Assembly: GCA_964579825.1 (NCBI GenBank)
Contig: CAZOHT010000016.1
Coordinates: 1-64,000, forward strand
Source of the DNA: SPCO01 sp964579825
GTDB taxonomy: Bacteria > Chloroflexota > Limnocylindria > Limnocylindrales > CSP1-4
Direction of reading: 5' to 3'
Length of the DNA: 64,000 nt
The notes under the pieces: generated by a model
What the model was told of the DNA's origin: nothing
The model's input: the letters and a program-made list of their open reading frames with translations, nothing else
Databases searched by the model: none
Program-made: the position numbers and the translations under genes
Part shown: in pieces, positions 48,635-57,972 of the stretch
Numbering within the stretch: position 1 is the stretch's first letter
Layout: each line of letters begins with the position of its first letter

Positions 48635-51600
48635 TGCACTCTCCTGACGGACCCGGACGGCTGGTAGATCGAGGCGACCGACCCTGCCGGGCCGGTCACC
48701 GCTCGCGCCGATCCTCCGGGGATCGAGATGCCCTGCGGGATGTAGGCGACGACCACGTACTCATCGGGCGGGATCGAGGGGCTGACGCTCGCGCTGACCG
48801 ACGAGCTTGCGCTCGGCGAGACGGACGACGACGGGCTGATGGATGAAGACGGGCTGATGGATGGGGACGTACTGGACGACGGACTGACGCTCGGGGACTG
48901 GCTGGACGAGGGACTGACGCTGGCGCTGGCGCTCGAGGAAACCGAACTCGACGGCGACACGGACGGGCTGGTAGACGAGGACGGCGAGACTGAGGCGCTC
49001 GCGGATGCCGAGGCCGATGCGGACGCGCTCCTCGATTCAGACGCCGACGGTGAGGTAGACGCGCTCGCCGAGGACGAGGGCGACACGCTCGCGGAGGGCG
49101 AGACGCTGGGGCTGACGCTGGAACTGGGGGAAGCGGACCGCGACGGGCTGGGCGAGACGGACGACGAGCCGGGGCTGGGGCTGGGGGACAGGCTGGACGA
49201 CGGCGACACGCTCGCGCTGACGCTGGCCGACGGAGAGAGCGATGCCGACGGCGAGACGCTGGGACTCTGGGACGACGAGGGCGAGAGGCTCGCGGACGGA
49301 GACGTGGACGGGGAGTTGGACGACGACGGACTGGTGGACGCGGACGGGCTGACCGACGGGGACGTACTGGAACTCGGCGAGACGGAGGCGCTCGGCGAAG
49401 TGGACGCGCTCGCGGAGCTCGACGGGCTGGTCGAGGCGCTGGGCGAGACGGACGGGCTGACGGACGAGGACGGGGACGCGGACCTGGACGGGCTGGGACT
49501 GACGGACGAGGACCCCAGGCTGGGCGAGGGCGAGACGCTGGACGAGGGCGAGGTGGACGCCGACGCGCTCGCGGACGGGGACAGGCTCGCGCTCGGCGAG
49601 GTCGAGAGCGAGGCCGAGGGCGACGGCGAGGGGCTGACAGAGGACGACGGGGACGGACTCGCCGAGAACTCTCCGAAGTAGATCGGGCCGATCTTGCTGC
49701 CGTAGTTCAGTAGTGAGCAGTCGACCAGCAACGGATACGTCGGTGAGGCGCCGAAGGTGTGCCTCAGCTCTCCGTTCTGGTAGAGCCGAACCTCGTCGTC
49801 GGCCTCAAGGCGGAACGTGTCTCCCGCACTCCAGGGGTAACCAGTAAGTCCTCCGCCGCTCAGGCTCCCGTTCTCGTAGACCCTTGTTTGATACCCAACG
49901 TAGTGGAGATAGACAGCGAAGTCGATGTCACCGAGCGACTGGTCGGTATCGCCGTTGCTGAGGCCGAACACGACTCCGGTCGAGTCGCCCTCGTTGATCG
50001 GCAAGGTCCACTCGACGTAGCCCGACCCGGTCAGAGTCGCAACGGACACGGCCCCAGCATCGTGGGAGCCGCTCGTCGGTTCGGTCCTTACCAGTACTTC
50101 TCCACCATCGGTCGTCGCGCAGCCGACGATACTCGTCCACGCGGTCATACCGGCGGATGGGGAAGGGCTGGCGGACAGGGACGAACTGACGCTCGCGCTC
50201 GGCGAGACGGAGGCGCTCGCGCTGGAGGAGGGCGAGGTCGAAGCCGAAGGGCTGACCGAAGGACTGACGGACGACGACGGGGAGGCCGACTTCGACGGCG
50301 ATGGGGAGACGCTGCTCGACCCGAGGCTGGGCGACGGGGAGATGGAGGACGACGGTGAGACGGACTGGGAGACGCTGGCCGACGGGGAGGTCGAGGACGA
50401 CGGGGAAGTGGACGCCGACACCGACGACGATGGCGACGTCGAGGACGAAGGACTGGTCGACGGGCTGACGCTGGAGGACGGCGAGGTGCTGGACGACGGG
50501 CTGGTCGAGGCTGAGGCGCTGCCCGACGGACTCGTACTCGCACTGGGCGAAACGGACGGGGACGCGCTCGCGCTGGGGGACGTCGAAGCGCTCGGCGACC
50601 GCGAGATCGAGGACGACGGCGAAACGCTCGGGCTGACCGACGACGAGGGCGAGAGGCTCGCGGATGGCGATACGGACGGCGACTGCGAGGATGACGGCGA
50701 GGTCGAAGCGGACGGTGAGACGGACGGCGAGGCGCTACTGCTCGGGCTGACGGATGCCGACGGGGAGGGCGACTTAGAGACAGACGAAGACGGCGAGGTT
50801 GACGCCGACGGACTGACCGATGCCGACGCGCTGCTGCTCGGCGAGGCGGACGCCGAGGCGCTGCGCGACACCGACGCCGACGGAGAGGTGCTGGGCGATG
50901 CGGAGGACGAGGGCGAGGTGCTGGCGCTCGGGGAGACGGACGAGCTGACGGAAGCCGAAGGCGACTGGGAGGCGCTTGGGCTCGGGCTCACCGAGGAGGA
51001 GCCCAGGCTGGGAGAGGGGCTGATGCTGCTCGAAGGGCTGACCGATGGCGAGGCGGAGGACGATGGGCTGAGGGACGCGGACGGCGACACCGAAGGGGAC
51101 GTAGAGGAGGAAGGGCTCGTGCTCGCTGACGGGCTGACGCTCTTGGACGCCGACGACGAGGGCGAGACGCTTGCCGAAGGTGAGGCGGACAGCGAAACCG
51201 AGCTACTCGGGCTGACGGAGGCGCTCGGAGAGACGGACCGGGACTGACTGCTTGACGGCGACGTACTCGCGGAAGGGCTGAGCGACGGGGATGCGCTGCT
51301 GCTCGGCGACAACGACGCCGAGGGCGACACGCTGGGCGACACCGACGCGGACGGCGACGTGCTCGCCGAGGGCGATACCGATGGCGATGAGCTGCTCGAC
51401 GGGCTGACGCTCGCGCTCGGAGAGACGGACGGGGAGACGCTACTGCTCGGGGAGGGGCTTGCCGACGGGCTCAGCGAGATCGAAGATGAGGGACTCGCGC
51501 TTCCGGACGGGGACCTCGACGCCGACCCGCCGGCGCACTGCTCGAGGGGGTCGGTGACCGTGATCGTCCCCATCTTGATGAGGTCGTCGCCGCCGCCGGT

Positions 51601-53583
51601 CGGCGTGCCCTTGACGTAGACCTCCTTCAGGCCTCGCGGGCACGACAGGATGACGGCAGCGTTGAACGGCCCAGCCTGCGACTCCGAGATCCCAAAACTG
51701 CCGTAGTCCCCTAGCGAGAGGATCATGTCCACTGCGAGGACAAGCGCTGCCGGCATCGGGTCATAGGTGAACGCAATGAACAGCCCGGTGTCGAGCGTGA
51801 ACTCAGCGGCGGCGGACGGGGAGGCGCTGGAGCTGGGGCTCAGCGAAGACGACGGCGACACCGAGGGCGATGCGCTCGAGCTGGGTGAAGTCGAGGCCGA
51901 CGGACTCAGGCTCGCAGACGCCGACGACGAGGGCGAGAGTGAGGCGCTCGGCGAGAGGCTGGGTGACTGCGAAGCCGAGGGCGAGAGGCTGGCGCTCGGA
52001 GACAGGCTCGGAGACTGCGACGAGCTGGGGCTGAGGGATGCGGACGGGGAGATGCTGGGGCTCGCCGATGCGGAAGGGCTGAGGGACGACGACGGTGACT
52101 GGCTTGGCGAGACGGACGGCGACGTCGAGGCGCTCGCGCTGGACGATGGCGACGTCGAGGCGGACGGGGAGACGGACGGCGAGACCGACGACGAGCCTAC
52201 GGCGGATGCGTCGACGTGCCGCACCACGAACGCGACCACGCTGCCCGTCTCGCTCGCCCCAATGGTGTGTGTCGCAGCCGAGATGGACTCGCTGTCGCTC
52301 GTCTCCGAGTCGCGAGTCAGGAGCGACCCGCCCATCGCGCCTCGGTCCACGTTAGACGGGAGGCTCCACCCGCTCGCGGCGGCGGTCACGCGAGTCACGT
52401 CGTTGCCGACCCACGCGCACAGCCGCCCGCCACCGTCCGTTGCCCCTGCCGTGAAAGCAGGAGTGTCGATGGTCGTCCCGGCCACGGTATCGTTTGACGT
52501 GGCGCTCGCGCCGATGGGGGTCGTCGGGTCGAACTCGCCTACTGGCACCCTGACGACACAGGCCGTCCACTGCTCTGATGCGCTCGGCGTGACGGTGACG
52601 GTTCCGGAAGCGTTCGCCCCGGTAGCCTTCCACCACCACACTGAGACACGCTGTGCCGTCCCGCCGAAGCTCCCGGAGATCGTGTTCGCGGTCTCGCCGT
52701 TCGGACCGCCCGGCAGCGTCCCGTGCGTCACGTCGGCGTCGGACGCCAGGCAGCAGATGATCAGGTCGCCGTCGGCCTGCGCGGGCCGCGAGATGGCCCA
52801 CGAGGTCGAGGCGGTGTTGTTGCCGCTCTCGGTGCAGTCCCCCGCCTCGATCGTCGGCGGCGGCGCCACGCTCGGAGAGACGCTGGCGCTCGGGCTGAGC
52901 GATGCCGACGGGGAGAGCGACGCAGAGCCAGAGTCGGCGTTCGCAAGCCCGACGAGAAACGCCATGTATCCGGCCGTCCCGCCGCCCTGCGCCCCTGTCC
53001 CGGTGACCGTCCCGGTGCTCCCGGCCGCCTGGGCGGCGCGATCCGCTAGCGCGATCGACGGAAAACCGCCGCTCCACGCGTCCTGTCTCTCCGTGTAGTC
53101 GGTCGGAGGCTCGTAGGTTTGCGAGCCGGATGACTGCCAGTCGGCGGCGCCGACCCAGACGAGGTCGCACGTTACCGACGTCGTTATCCCGGTGGCCGGG
53201 ATGTTGATCGGAGATGAGGCGCCGGTGCTGCTACTCGTACCGCTCGACTGGTTGACCGGCGTGCCATTGTCGATGCCGCTGTAGGCAGCCACGACTGCAG
53301 CGCACGAACTGCCGCCGCCAGAGATCGTGAAGGTGTAGTTGGAGGGCGGGGTGCCGCTCTCCACCTTCACCCCGCACGCGGTCCTCGCGTTGTCGACCGT
53401 GCAGGCTTGCGGTGAGGATGCGAGTGCGGTCGCCCCCGAGGGCAGCCCTATGGTTTCTGACGTGCTGTCGTCGCTGAGGGCGCAGACAACGACATCGCCA
53501 GTCGCAACTCCGCTCGGGGCGGGCACGTTGATCGACGTGACCGCGACCGAGCTGACTGCCTGTTGCGAGCTGCGATAGGCCAT
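48631..53583 (-). CDS. Giant Ser/Pro-repeat virion surface protein (1650 aa)
   Basis: A mosaic of globular domains and long linkers of degenerate SASPSASVSPSSS-type repeats. Two related N-terminal beta domains (GDVVVCALSDDS at about 30 and GDLIICCLASDAD at about 270), a beta domain near 610-700 (FTLDTGLFIAFTYDP), a laminin-G/concanavalin-like domain near 1135-1290 and a C-terminal beta tail. Linkers are nearly all Ser, Pro, Ala, Val and Thr, like mucins or bacterial Ser-rich repeat adhesins. Probably a virion fibre or decoration. The neighbouring glycosyltransferases could modify its Ser residues. The opposite strand shows long Asp/Glu/Gly frames that are shadows. Confidence 0.7.
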   Translation of the reverse strand: MAYRSSQQAVSSVAVTSINVPAPSGVATGDVVVCALSDDSTSETIGLPSGATALASSPQACTVDNARTACGVKVESGTPPSNYTFTISGGGSSCAAVVAAYSGIDNGTPVNQSSGTSSSTGASSPINIPATGITTSVTCDLVWVGAADWQSSGSQTYEPPTDYTERQDAWSGGFPSIALADRAAQAAGSTGTVTGTGAQGGGTAGYMAFLVGLANADSGSASLSPSASLSPSASVSPSVAPPPTIEAGDCTESGNNTASTSWAISRPAQADGDLIICCLASDADVTHGTLPGGPNGETANTISGSFGGTAQRVSVWWWKATGANASGTVTVTPSASEQWTACVVRVPVGEFDPTTPIGASATSNDTVAGTTIDTPAFTAGATDGGGRLCAWVGNDVTRVTAAASGWSLPSNVDRGAMGGSLLTRDSETSDSESISAATHTIGASETGSVVAFVVRHVDASAVGSSSVSPSVSPSASTSPSSSASASTSPSVSPSQSPSSSLSPSASASPSISPSASLSPSSSQSPSLSPSASLSPSASQSPSLSPSASLSPSSSASASLSPSASTSPSSSASPSVSPSSSLSPSSSASPSAAAEFTLDTGLFIAFTYDPMPAALVLAVDMILSLGDYGSFGISESQAGPFNAAVILSCPRGLKEVYVKGTPTGGGDDLIKMGTITVTDPLEQCAGGSASRSPSGSASPSSSISLSPSASPSPSSSVSPSVSPSASVSPSSSSSPSVSPSASTSPSASVSPSVSPSASLSPSSSASPSLSPSASTSPSSSQSRSVSPSASVSPSSSVSLSASPSASVSPSSSASKSVSPSASTSPSSSTSPSVSPSASLSPSSSASPSVSPSSSISPSPSLGSSSVSPSPSASQSPSASVSSSVSPSASTSPSSSASPSTSPSASVSRSASASASPSSSASASVSPSASTSPSSSVSKSPSPSASVSPSSSASPSVSPSASTSPSSSQSPSVSPSASLSPSSSVSPSVSPSSSISRSPSASTSPSASASPSVSPSASTSPSGSASASTSPSSSTSPSSSVSPSTSPSSSTSPSSSVSASTSPSSSTSPSASVSQSVSPSSSISPSPSLGSSSVSPSPSKSASPSSSVSPSVSPSASTSPSSSASASVSPSASVSSSLSASPSPSAGMTAWTSIVGCATTDGGEVLVRTEPTSGSHDAGAVSVATLTGSGYVEWTLPINEGDSTGVVFGLSNGDTDQSLGDIDFAVYLHYVGYQTRVYENGSLSGGGLTGYPWSAGDTFRLEADDEVRLYQNGELRHTFGASPTYPLLVDCSLLNYGSKIGPIYFGEFSASPSPSSSVSPSPSPSASLSTSPSASLSPSASASASTSPSSSVSPSPSLGSSSVSPSPSRSASPSSSVSPSVSPSASTSPSSSASASTSPSASVSPSSSTSPSVSPSASTSPSSSNSPSTSPSASLSPSSSQSPSVSPSASLSPSASVSASVSPSSSLSPSPSPGSSSVSPSPSRSASPSSSVSPSVSPSASVSPSSSASASTSPSASESRSASASASASASASVSPSSSTSPSVSPSSSVSSSASASVSPSSSQSPSVSPSSSTSPSISPSSSISPSSSVSPSASSSVSASVSPSIPPDEYVVVAYIPQGISIPGGSARAVTGPAGSVASIYQPSGSVRRVQ

Positions 53584-53586
53584 GAG

Positions 53587-53961
53587 CTACGGTGCGCTCT
53601 CCGCTCGTACCGTAATCGCGGTCGTCATTGCCGCAAAGACGTCTGCGCTCATCGACGCCTTGCTCACTGCCACCTTCCCAGCGGCAGTCCTCGGGATACC
53701 AAAGCGAAAGCGCGCCTCGGCGATAGGCGTGCCGTACTTGTCCGTCTGCCCGCTCACCCACGGAACGGTGAACTCGGCCGGCGGACCGTCATCCCAGGCG
53801 AGACGGAGCACGAATAGTGGGGACGCAGTCGGCCAGCCCACGACCGTCAGAACGGCCTCGACATAGTCGGCCGAAGCCGCCGAAAACCCGCCCTGGATCG
53901 AGTACGGACCATAGGTGCCGGGCGGATAGGTGGCCTGGGGAACCGTGATCGAGCGCGGCAT
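53587..53961 (-). CDS. Structural beta-rich protein (124 aa)
   Basis: ITVPQATYPPGTYGPYSI and FTVPWVSGQTDKYGTP look like a small beta-sandwich virion protein. Directly upstream of the giant repeat protein, perhaps its anchor. Confidence 0.5.
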   Translation of the reverse strand: MPRSITVPQATYPPGTYGPYSIQGGFSAASADYVEAVLTVVGWPTASPLFVLRLAWDDGPPAEFTVPWVSGQTDKYGTPIAEARFRFGIPRTAAGKVAVSKASMSADVFAAMTTAITVRAESAP

Positions 53962-53964
53962 TTG

Positions 53965-55740
53965 TCAGAGTCCTCCCAACCACTCGGCGAAGCGGCCCCG
54001 CGTCACGCCCCACCCGGGGACCTCGGCGGCCTCGATCCAGCCACGGCAGTTGCGCTTGTCCCGGAACTGCTCCTGCGACCACCGCGACTCGGTGAGGTTG
54101 AACCCGTGGCGGATGTCCACGTTGGGACCGAACGACACCCACGCCTCCGACTTGAGGTCATCGACGCGCTCGGCCCGCCCGTGCGTCCCGGGCTCGAAGC
54201 CCATGCGCCGCGAGAAGCCCTCGACCTCGACGCGCCTCACCCTCTCGCGGTAGTGAGCGAGGAGGATGTCCCGGTACGCGCACAGGCCAGAGGTCTGCTT
54301 ACAGTCGTAGTGCAGGGCACGCCCGGTGGAAGCGTCCACCTTCCAGACGTTGACGTTGTAGTAGACCTTGCCGCGATCGGGCGGTATGAAGTCGAAGTGG
54401 GACGGGTGGTACAGCACGTCATGTTCTGCGAGGAACGCGACATCGGCGTCGAGGGCCTCCAGCCCCGCGAGGATCTGGCGAAACATCGTCAGGTAGCCCC
54501 GCTCGTACTTCGCCAGCACGATGTTCGACCCGAGGCAGCAGACCGGCGCGAGGGTCGCGGCCACGATGCGGTGCCCGTTCGCGGCCCGCTTCAACTGGCG
54601 GCGGCACGCGCTCAGGATCTTCTCGTCGCCCCGGCAGTCGGAGTAGTAGACGATGCCCTTCGTCGGTGCGCTTACAGGTCGAGTTCGTCCTTCTTCCGAC
54701 TGTTGCGATGGAGGGCCAACCAGAGCAGCAGGGCCAGATGGAGTATCGCCAAGCTGACCACGAGAGCCTGCAGGAACAGCATCCTCCACCTCCCATCCAG
54801 GGACCGGGGCGAAGTGCTCGACCAGCCACGACAGCGGGCGCACCTGGCCGGGCCACTTGTTCCCCATCCACAGCGAGCGGCTGTGCTTGCGGGCGCGGTC
54901 CACCTCCTTGCCCGACAGCGGGTAGGGGAAACCGAAATCCCCTCCCTGCGTGCGAAACATGTGCGCGAACCACGTCCGCCGGTTCGTCACCATCCGCCCG
55001 CCCGAGAGCCACGACTTGCACCCGACTTCGGTGCCCATGTTTCCCCAGCTGCCGTGCGCCTCGTCCATCCCGCCGAGCGCCCAGTAGCGCGCGCGGGACA
55101 TGAAGAAGCACGCGCCGAGGCAGGACATCGTCTCGGGGAAGTCGGTCCCCTGCGCCTCGGGCCTGCGGGAGTAGTCGCCCCAGTACTGGAAGTGCAGGTC
55201 GCGGTCGAAGCGCCACGTCGTCGTGGTCACGCCTCGACGGGGCTTCCAGACCATCTCGCGCTCGACCTCGCCTCCGCACTTCGGGCACCCCGGGACGCGC
55301 TTGCCGTCGACCTCGACGGTCGGCGTCGGTCCCTGGTACTGGCGGAAGTCACACGCCTTGTGCTTCGCTTCGGAGCACACCCAGTCGAAGACGTGGAGAT
55401 TCTTTTGCGCGGGAACCTGCGTCACGTCCTCGCCCAGCTCCTTCGCCGCCTCGATGAGTGCGACGTCGAATCCGTCCGCGACAGAGCAGTGCGCGTCGAG
55501 CTTCATCACGAACCGCGCCTGCGACAGCCGCGCCGCTTCGTTCGTCGCCGCCCGCTGGCCGACGCTCTCCGGGTGATAGACCACCGTCACGCGCTCGTGC
55601 TTCTCGAGCGGCGGGTCGGGCCACGCCCCATCGAGGATCACGATGACCTCGGTGTCGGCCTTCGCGTGCGCGAGGACATCTTCCACGGTGCGGCGAAGGA
55701 ACATCTCGTTGCGCGCCGGGATGAGGACGGAGAGGTCCAT
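53965..55740 (-). CDS. Bifunctional glycosyltransferase: GT2 fused to second GT-like domain (591 aa)
   Basis: Residues 1-320 are a GT2 (GT-A) enzyme: MDLSVLIPARNEMFLRRTVE, FVMKLDAHC with the Asp motif, a zinc knuckle (CPKC) and ACFFMSRARYWALGGMDE. A polar linker joins a second domain from about 355 (GIVYYSDCRGDEKILS, then VAFLAEHDVLYHPSHF with an acidic motif), which looks like another GT-A-type transferase. Either a true fusion or two genes joined by loss of a stop. ATG 55740 overlaps the methyltransferase stop. Confidence 0.75.
   Translation of the reverse strand: MDLSVLIPARNEMFLRRTVEDVLAHAKADTEVIVILDGAWPDPPLEKHERVTVVYHPESVGQRAATNEAARLSQARFVMKLDAHCSVADGFDVALIEAAKELGEDVTQVPAQKNLHVFDWVCSEAKHKACDFRQYQGPTPTVEVDGKRVPGCPKCGGEVEREMVWKPRRGVTTTTWRFDRDLHFQYWGDYSRRPEAQGTDFPETMSCLGACFFMSRARYWALGGMDEAHGSWGNMGTEVGCKSWLSGGRMVTNRRTWFAHMFRTQGGDFGFPYPLSGKEVDRARKHSRSLWMGNKWPGQVRPLSWLVEHFAPVPGWEVEDAVPAGSRGQLGDTPSGPAALVGPPSQQSEEGRTRPVSAPTKGIVYYSDCRGDEKILSACRRQLKRAANGHRIVAATLAPVCCLGSNIVLAKYERGYLTMFRQILAGLEALDADVAFLAEHDVLYHPSHFDFIPPDRGKVYYNVNVWKVDASTGRALHYDCKQTSGLCAYRDILLAHYRERVRRVEVEGFSRRMGFEPGTHGRAERVDDLKSEAWVSFGPNVDIRHGFNLTESRWSQEQFRDKRNCRGWIEAAEVPGWGVTRGRFAEWLGGL
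54672..54782 (-). CDS. Overprinted membrane micropeptide (36 aa)
   Basis: In another frame inside the linker of the glycosyltransferase fusion: MLFLQALVVSLAILHLALLL plus a charged tail, with GGGAGGTGGAGG just upstream of the ATG. A strong site and a perfect membrane helix make it a credible overlapping gene, perhaps a membrane anchor for the glycosylation complex. Confidence 0.5.
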   Translation of the reverse strand: MLFLQALVVSLAILHLALLLWLALHRNSRKKDELDL

Positions 55741-56378
55741 CAGACCACCCAGAGGAAGGACCGATGCTGGTCGCGGATCTCGCCCTCGACCTTCTCCTTG
55801 CGCCCGAGGACGAACCACGGCTTGACCTGGTAGGCGGCGGTCCAGGCGTCCACCACCTCCTTCGCCTTGTTGTCGAAACCGTTGCGGTAGCGGGCGTAGT
55901 CGTGGCCCGAGATGATCCCGCCCGGACGGATCTTCGGGAGCCACTCGGCGATGTCGTTCGTCGCCGCCTGGAAGCTGTGGTGCCCGTCGATGTAGACGAA
56001 GTCCACCGAGGCGTCCGGCAGGCTGCGGGCCACGTCCACCGAGAAGCCCTTGACGACGGTGCTGCGCTCGCCGAACGCTGCGAGCTTCGCGCGAGCGGTC
56101 GCCTCGTACCTGTCGAAAACTCCCTGTGGGCGAGCGTCCCTGTACCCGTCGCGCACGAGCCACGGGTCCACGCTGCGGAGGTGAAGGCGCGGGTTCTCGC
56201 GCAGCAGTTCCTCGGAGTAGTCGCCCTCCTTCACCCCGATCTCGACGCCTTGGGTGAAGCCGAGCTCGCCGAAGATCCGCGCGAGGCACGTCCGCCCGAA
56301 GCCGGGCACCTCGACGGGCATGTGCCTCGGGTAGCCCTTCAGGCCGAACCGCTTCAGGAGGTAGTCGAGGGTGTTCAA
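55740..56378 (-). CDS. Class I SAM methyltransferase (Methyltransf_24-like, 212 aa)
   Basis: GVEIGVKEGDYS (SAM loop), SVDFVYIDGHHSFQA and IRPGGIISGHDY are typical of small-molecule or sugar O-methyltransferases found in glycan clusters. Likely methylates the sugar added by the flanking transferases. Confidence 0.8.
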   Translation of the reverse strand: MNTLDYLLKRFGLKGYPRHMPVEVPGFGRTCLARIFGELGFTQGVEIGVKEGDYSEELLRENPRLHLRSVDPWLVRDGYRDARPQGVFDRYEATARAKLAAFGERSTVVKGFSVDVARSLPDASVDFVYIDGHHSFQAATNDIAEWLPKIRPGGIISGHDYARYRNGFDNKAKEVVDAWTAAYQVKPWFVLGRKEKVEGEIRDQHRSFLWVV

Positions 56379-57262
56379 GCGAACGCCTTTCTGGCCCGTG
56401 CGAAGGCCTCATCCAAGTCCGACGGCCAAGTGGGGACGGGCATGAACTTCTCGACCAGCCACCTGAGGTCGCGCTTGCGTTCGGCCCACTTGTCGAGCAT
56501 CCAGTAGCGCATGGCGAAGTCCGCGCCGGCGTCCTGCTCCTGTTTCGAGATCCAGTAGCCGCGCCCGTGCTTCTTGCCCTTGTGGAGGTGGGCGTACCAC
56601 GTCTTCTTGTTGACGCGCAGGCGCCCGCCGCCGAGCCAGGTCTTGAGTCCAAGTTCCTGCATCTCCTGGATAAAGGACCCGTAACTCGCGAAGTCCATTG
56701 GACTTATGCGGCGCTCCCAGTGCTTGCGCGACATGAACCAGCAGGACCCCTGCGAGGACATCTCGTCGTCCACCAGGACGTCCTCGCGCCCCCTGCTGCG
56801 CTCGCGCCACGGCGAGCCATGCAGGCCGAGGTACGGGTTCTCCTTCGCCAGCGGGTAGGACAGGAAGTGGTAGTCGATCGGGATCTTCCCGGTGTCCTGG
56901 ATACACCAGTTGTCGGCGTCGAGCGCGTACCGGCGCGGCACCACGATCCAGTCGTCGTCGCAGTCGGCCTTCAGGACCTCGTCGAAGCCTTCGCCCACCA
57001 TGCAGTGGGCGTCGATCTTCATCAGGTAGTCGCCCTTGGCGATAGCGGCGGCAGAGTTGATCGCGGGCCGCATCCCCTGCGCCTTGCCCTTGTGGATGAC
57101 GTGGAGGCGCGGGTCCGCCGGGAGCGAGTGGTCCCAGTACCCCTCGAGGACGACGAGTAGCTCCACCGGGCCGGACGCCCTGGACAGCACGTCAACGACG
57201 GTGTTCCGCAGGAACTTTTCATTGCGGGACGGGATCACGATGGAAACCAGGCTCACAGCCAT
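56375..57262 (-). CDS. GT2-family glycosyltransferase (295 aa)
   Basis: LVSIVIPSRNEKFLRNTVVD, YLMKIDAHCMVGEGFDE with the metal-binding Asp, and GSCWFMSRKHWERR. Clear relative of the first domain of the 53965 protein, so a local duplication is likely. ATG 57262 overlaps the GIY-YIG gene. Confidence 0.85.
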   Translation of the reverse strand: MAVSLVSIVIPSRNEKFLRNTVVDVLSRASGPVELLVVLEGYWDHSLPADPRLHVIHKGKAQGMRPAINSAAAIAKGDYLMKIDAHCMVGEGFDEVLKADCDDDWIVVPRRYALDADNWCIQDTGKIPIDYHFLSYPLAKENPYLGLHGSPWRERSRGREDVLVDDEMSSQGSCWFMSRKHWERRISPMDFASYGSFIQEMQELGLKTWLGGGRLRVNKKTWYAHLHKGKKHGRGYWISKQEQDAGADFAMRYWMLDKWAERKRDLRWLVEKFMPVPTWPSDLDEAFARARKAFA

Positions 57263-57972
57263 GCCCCGTTCTTTCCCCTGGGGCGGCCGATCGCCGATGC
57301 CCGGATCTTCGCCTTGTGCTCCTCCGTCTTTGGGGCACACCCAAAACGATTCCCGCGTAGACGAAGGCTCATCCGCAGCTTGAACTCCTCGGTGTGCGGG
57401 GTGCCCCTACGCCCTTTCGCCGACTCGCTCAATCTCCGTCTGTGTTCCTGGGTGAGCGGGACACCCTTGCGTGGACTGGGCCGGCCAGTCATAGCCGCAC
57501 TGAGGAGTGCGCGAGTGGCGGCAGACTTTGGCGCGCGGGCCGGGTGCGACCTGCCGGTGTTTGAGGCGCCGATTTTGGCCCGCGTCTCCGGCGAGCATGG
57601 AACGCCGAGATTCCACGGCCTGCGTCCCATGTTGGCGGCGCTGATCTTCGCGCGCGTGGCCTCGTGAACCGAATGCCGCGCGTTGCCCCCGGACGTCAGG
57701 TTGTACCCGGATGGCTTCAGCGTGCGGTGTCTGAGGATCAGGTCACGCTCAAGCTCATCAAGCGCGTCCGGAGTCTCCGCAGTGCCAACCGTCTCGACCA
57801 GAAACGAGTCGGCACCATGTTTCCTGATCGCGCGGGCCAGCATCGTGTCGTAACGCTTGGCGTCACTGCAGTGCTGAAGCCAGCGTTGGGATGCCGACGC
57901 CTTCGTCTGCCCGACGTACCTCTTCCCGTTCACACGGTTCGTAACGAGATAGACAACGCCGTAGGTCTTCAC
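57253..57972 (-). CDS. GIY-YIG homing endonuclease with NUMOD3 repeats (239 aa)
   Basis: YGVVYLVTNRVNGKRYVGQT is the GIY-YIG core with downstream Arg and Glu; the C-terminal half has repeated NUMOD3-type DNA-binding motifs (H-x-R-x-KIS and similar). A selfish nuclease between the glycosyltransferase genes. Confidence 0.9.
   Translation of the reverse strand: MKTYGVVYLVTNRVNGKRYVGQTKASASQRWLQHCSDAKRYDTMLARAIRKHGADSFLVETVGTAETPDALDELERDLILRHRTLKPSGYNLTSGGNARHSVHEATRAKISAANMGRRPWNLGVPCSPETRAKIGASNTGRSHPARAPKSAATRALLSAAMTGRPSPRKGVPLTQEHRRRLSESAKGRRGTPHTEEFKLRMSLRLRGNRFGCAPKTEEHKAKIRASAIGRPRGKNGAWL

Noticed and set aside
48839..49681. Long plus-strand frames rich in Asp, Glu and Gly opposite the Ser/Pro protein (also 50342-51247 and 51767-53098)
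   Set aside because: They are the antisense image of the repeated Ser/Pro codons, have no ribosome sites and oppose a continuous operon.
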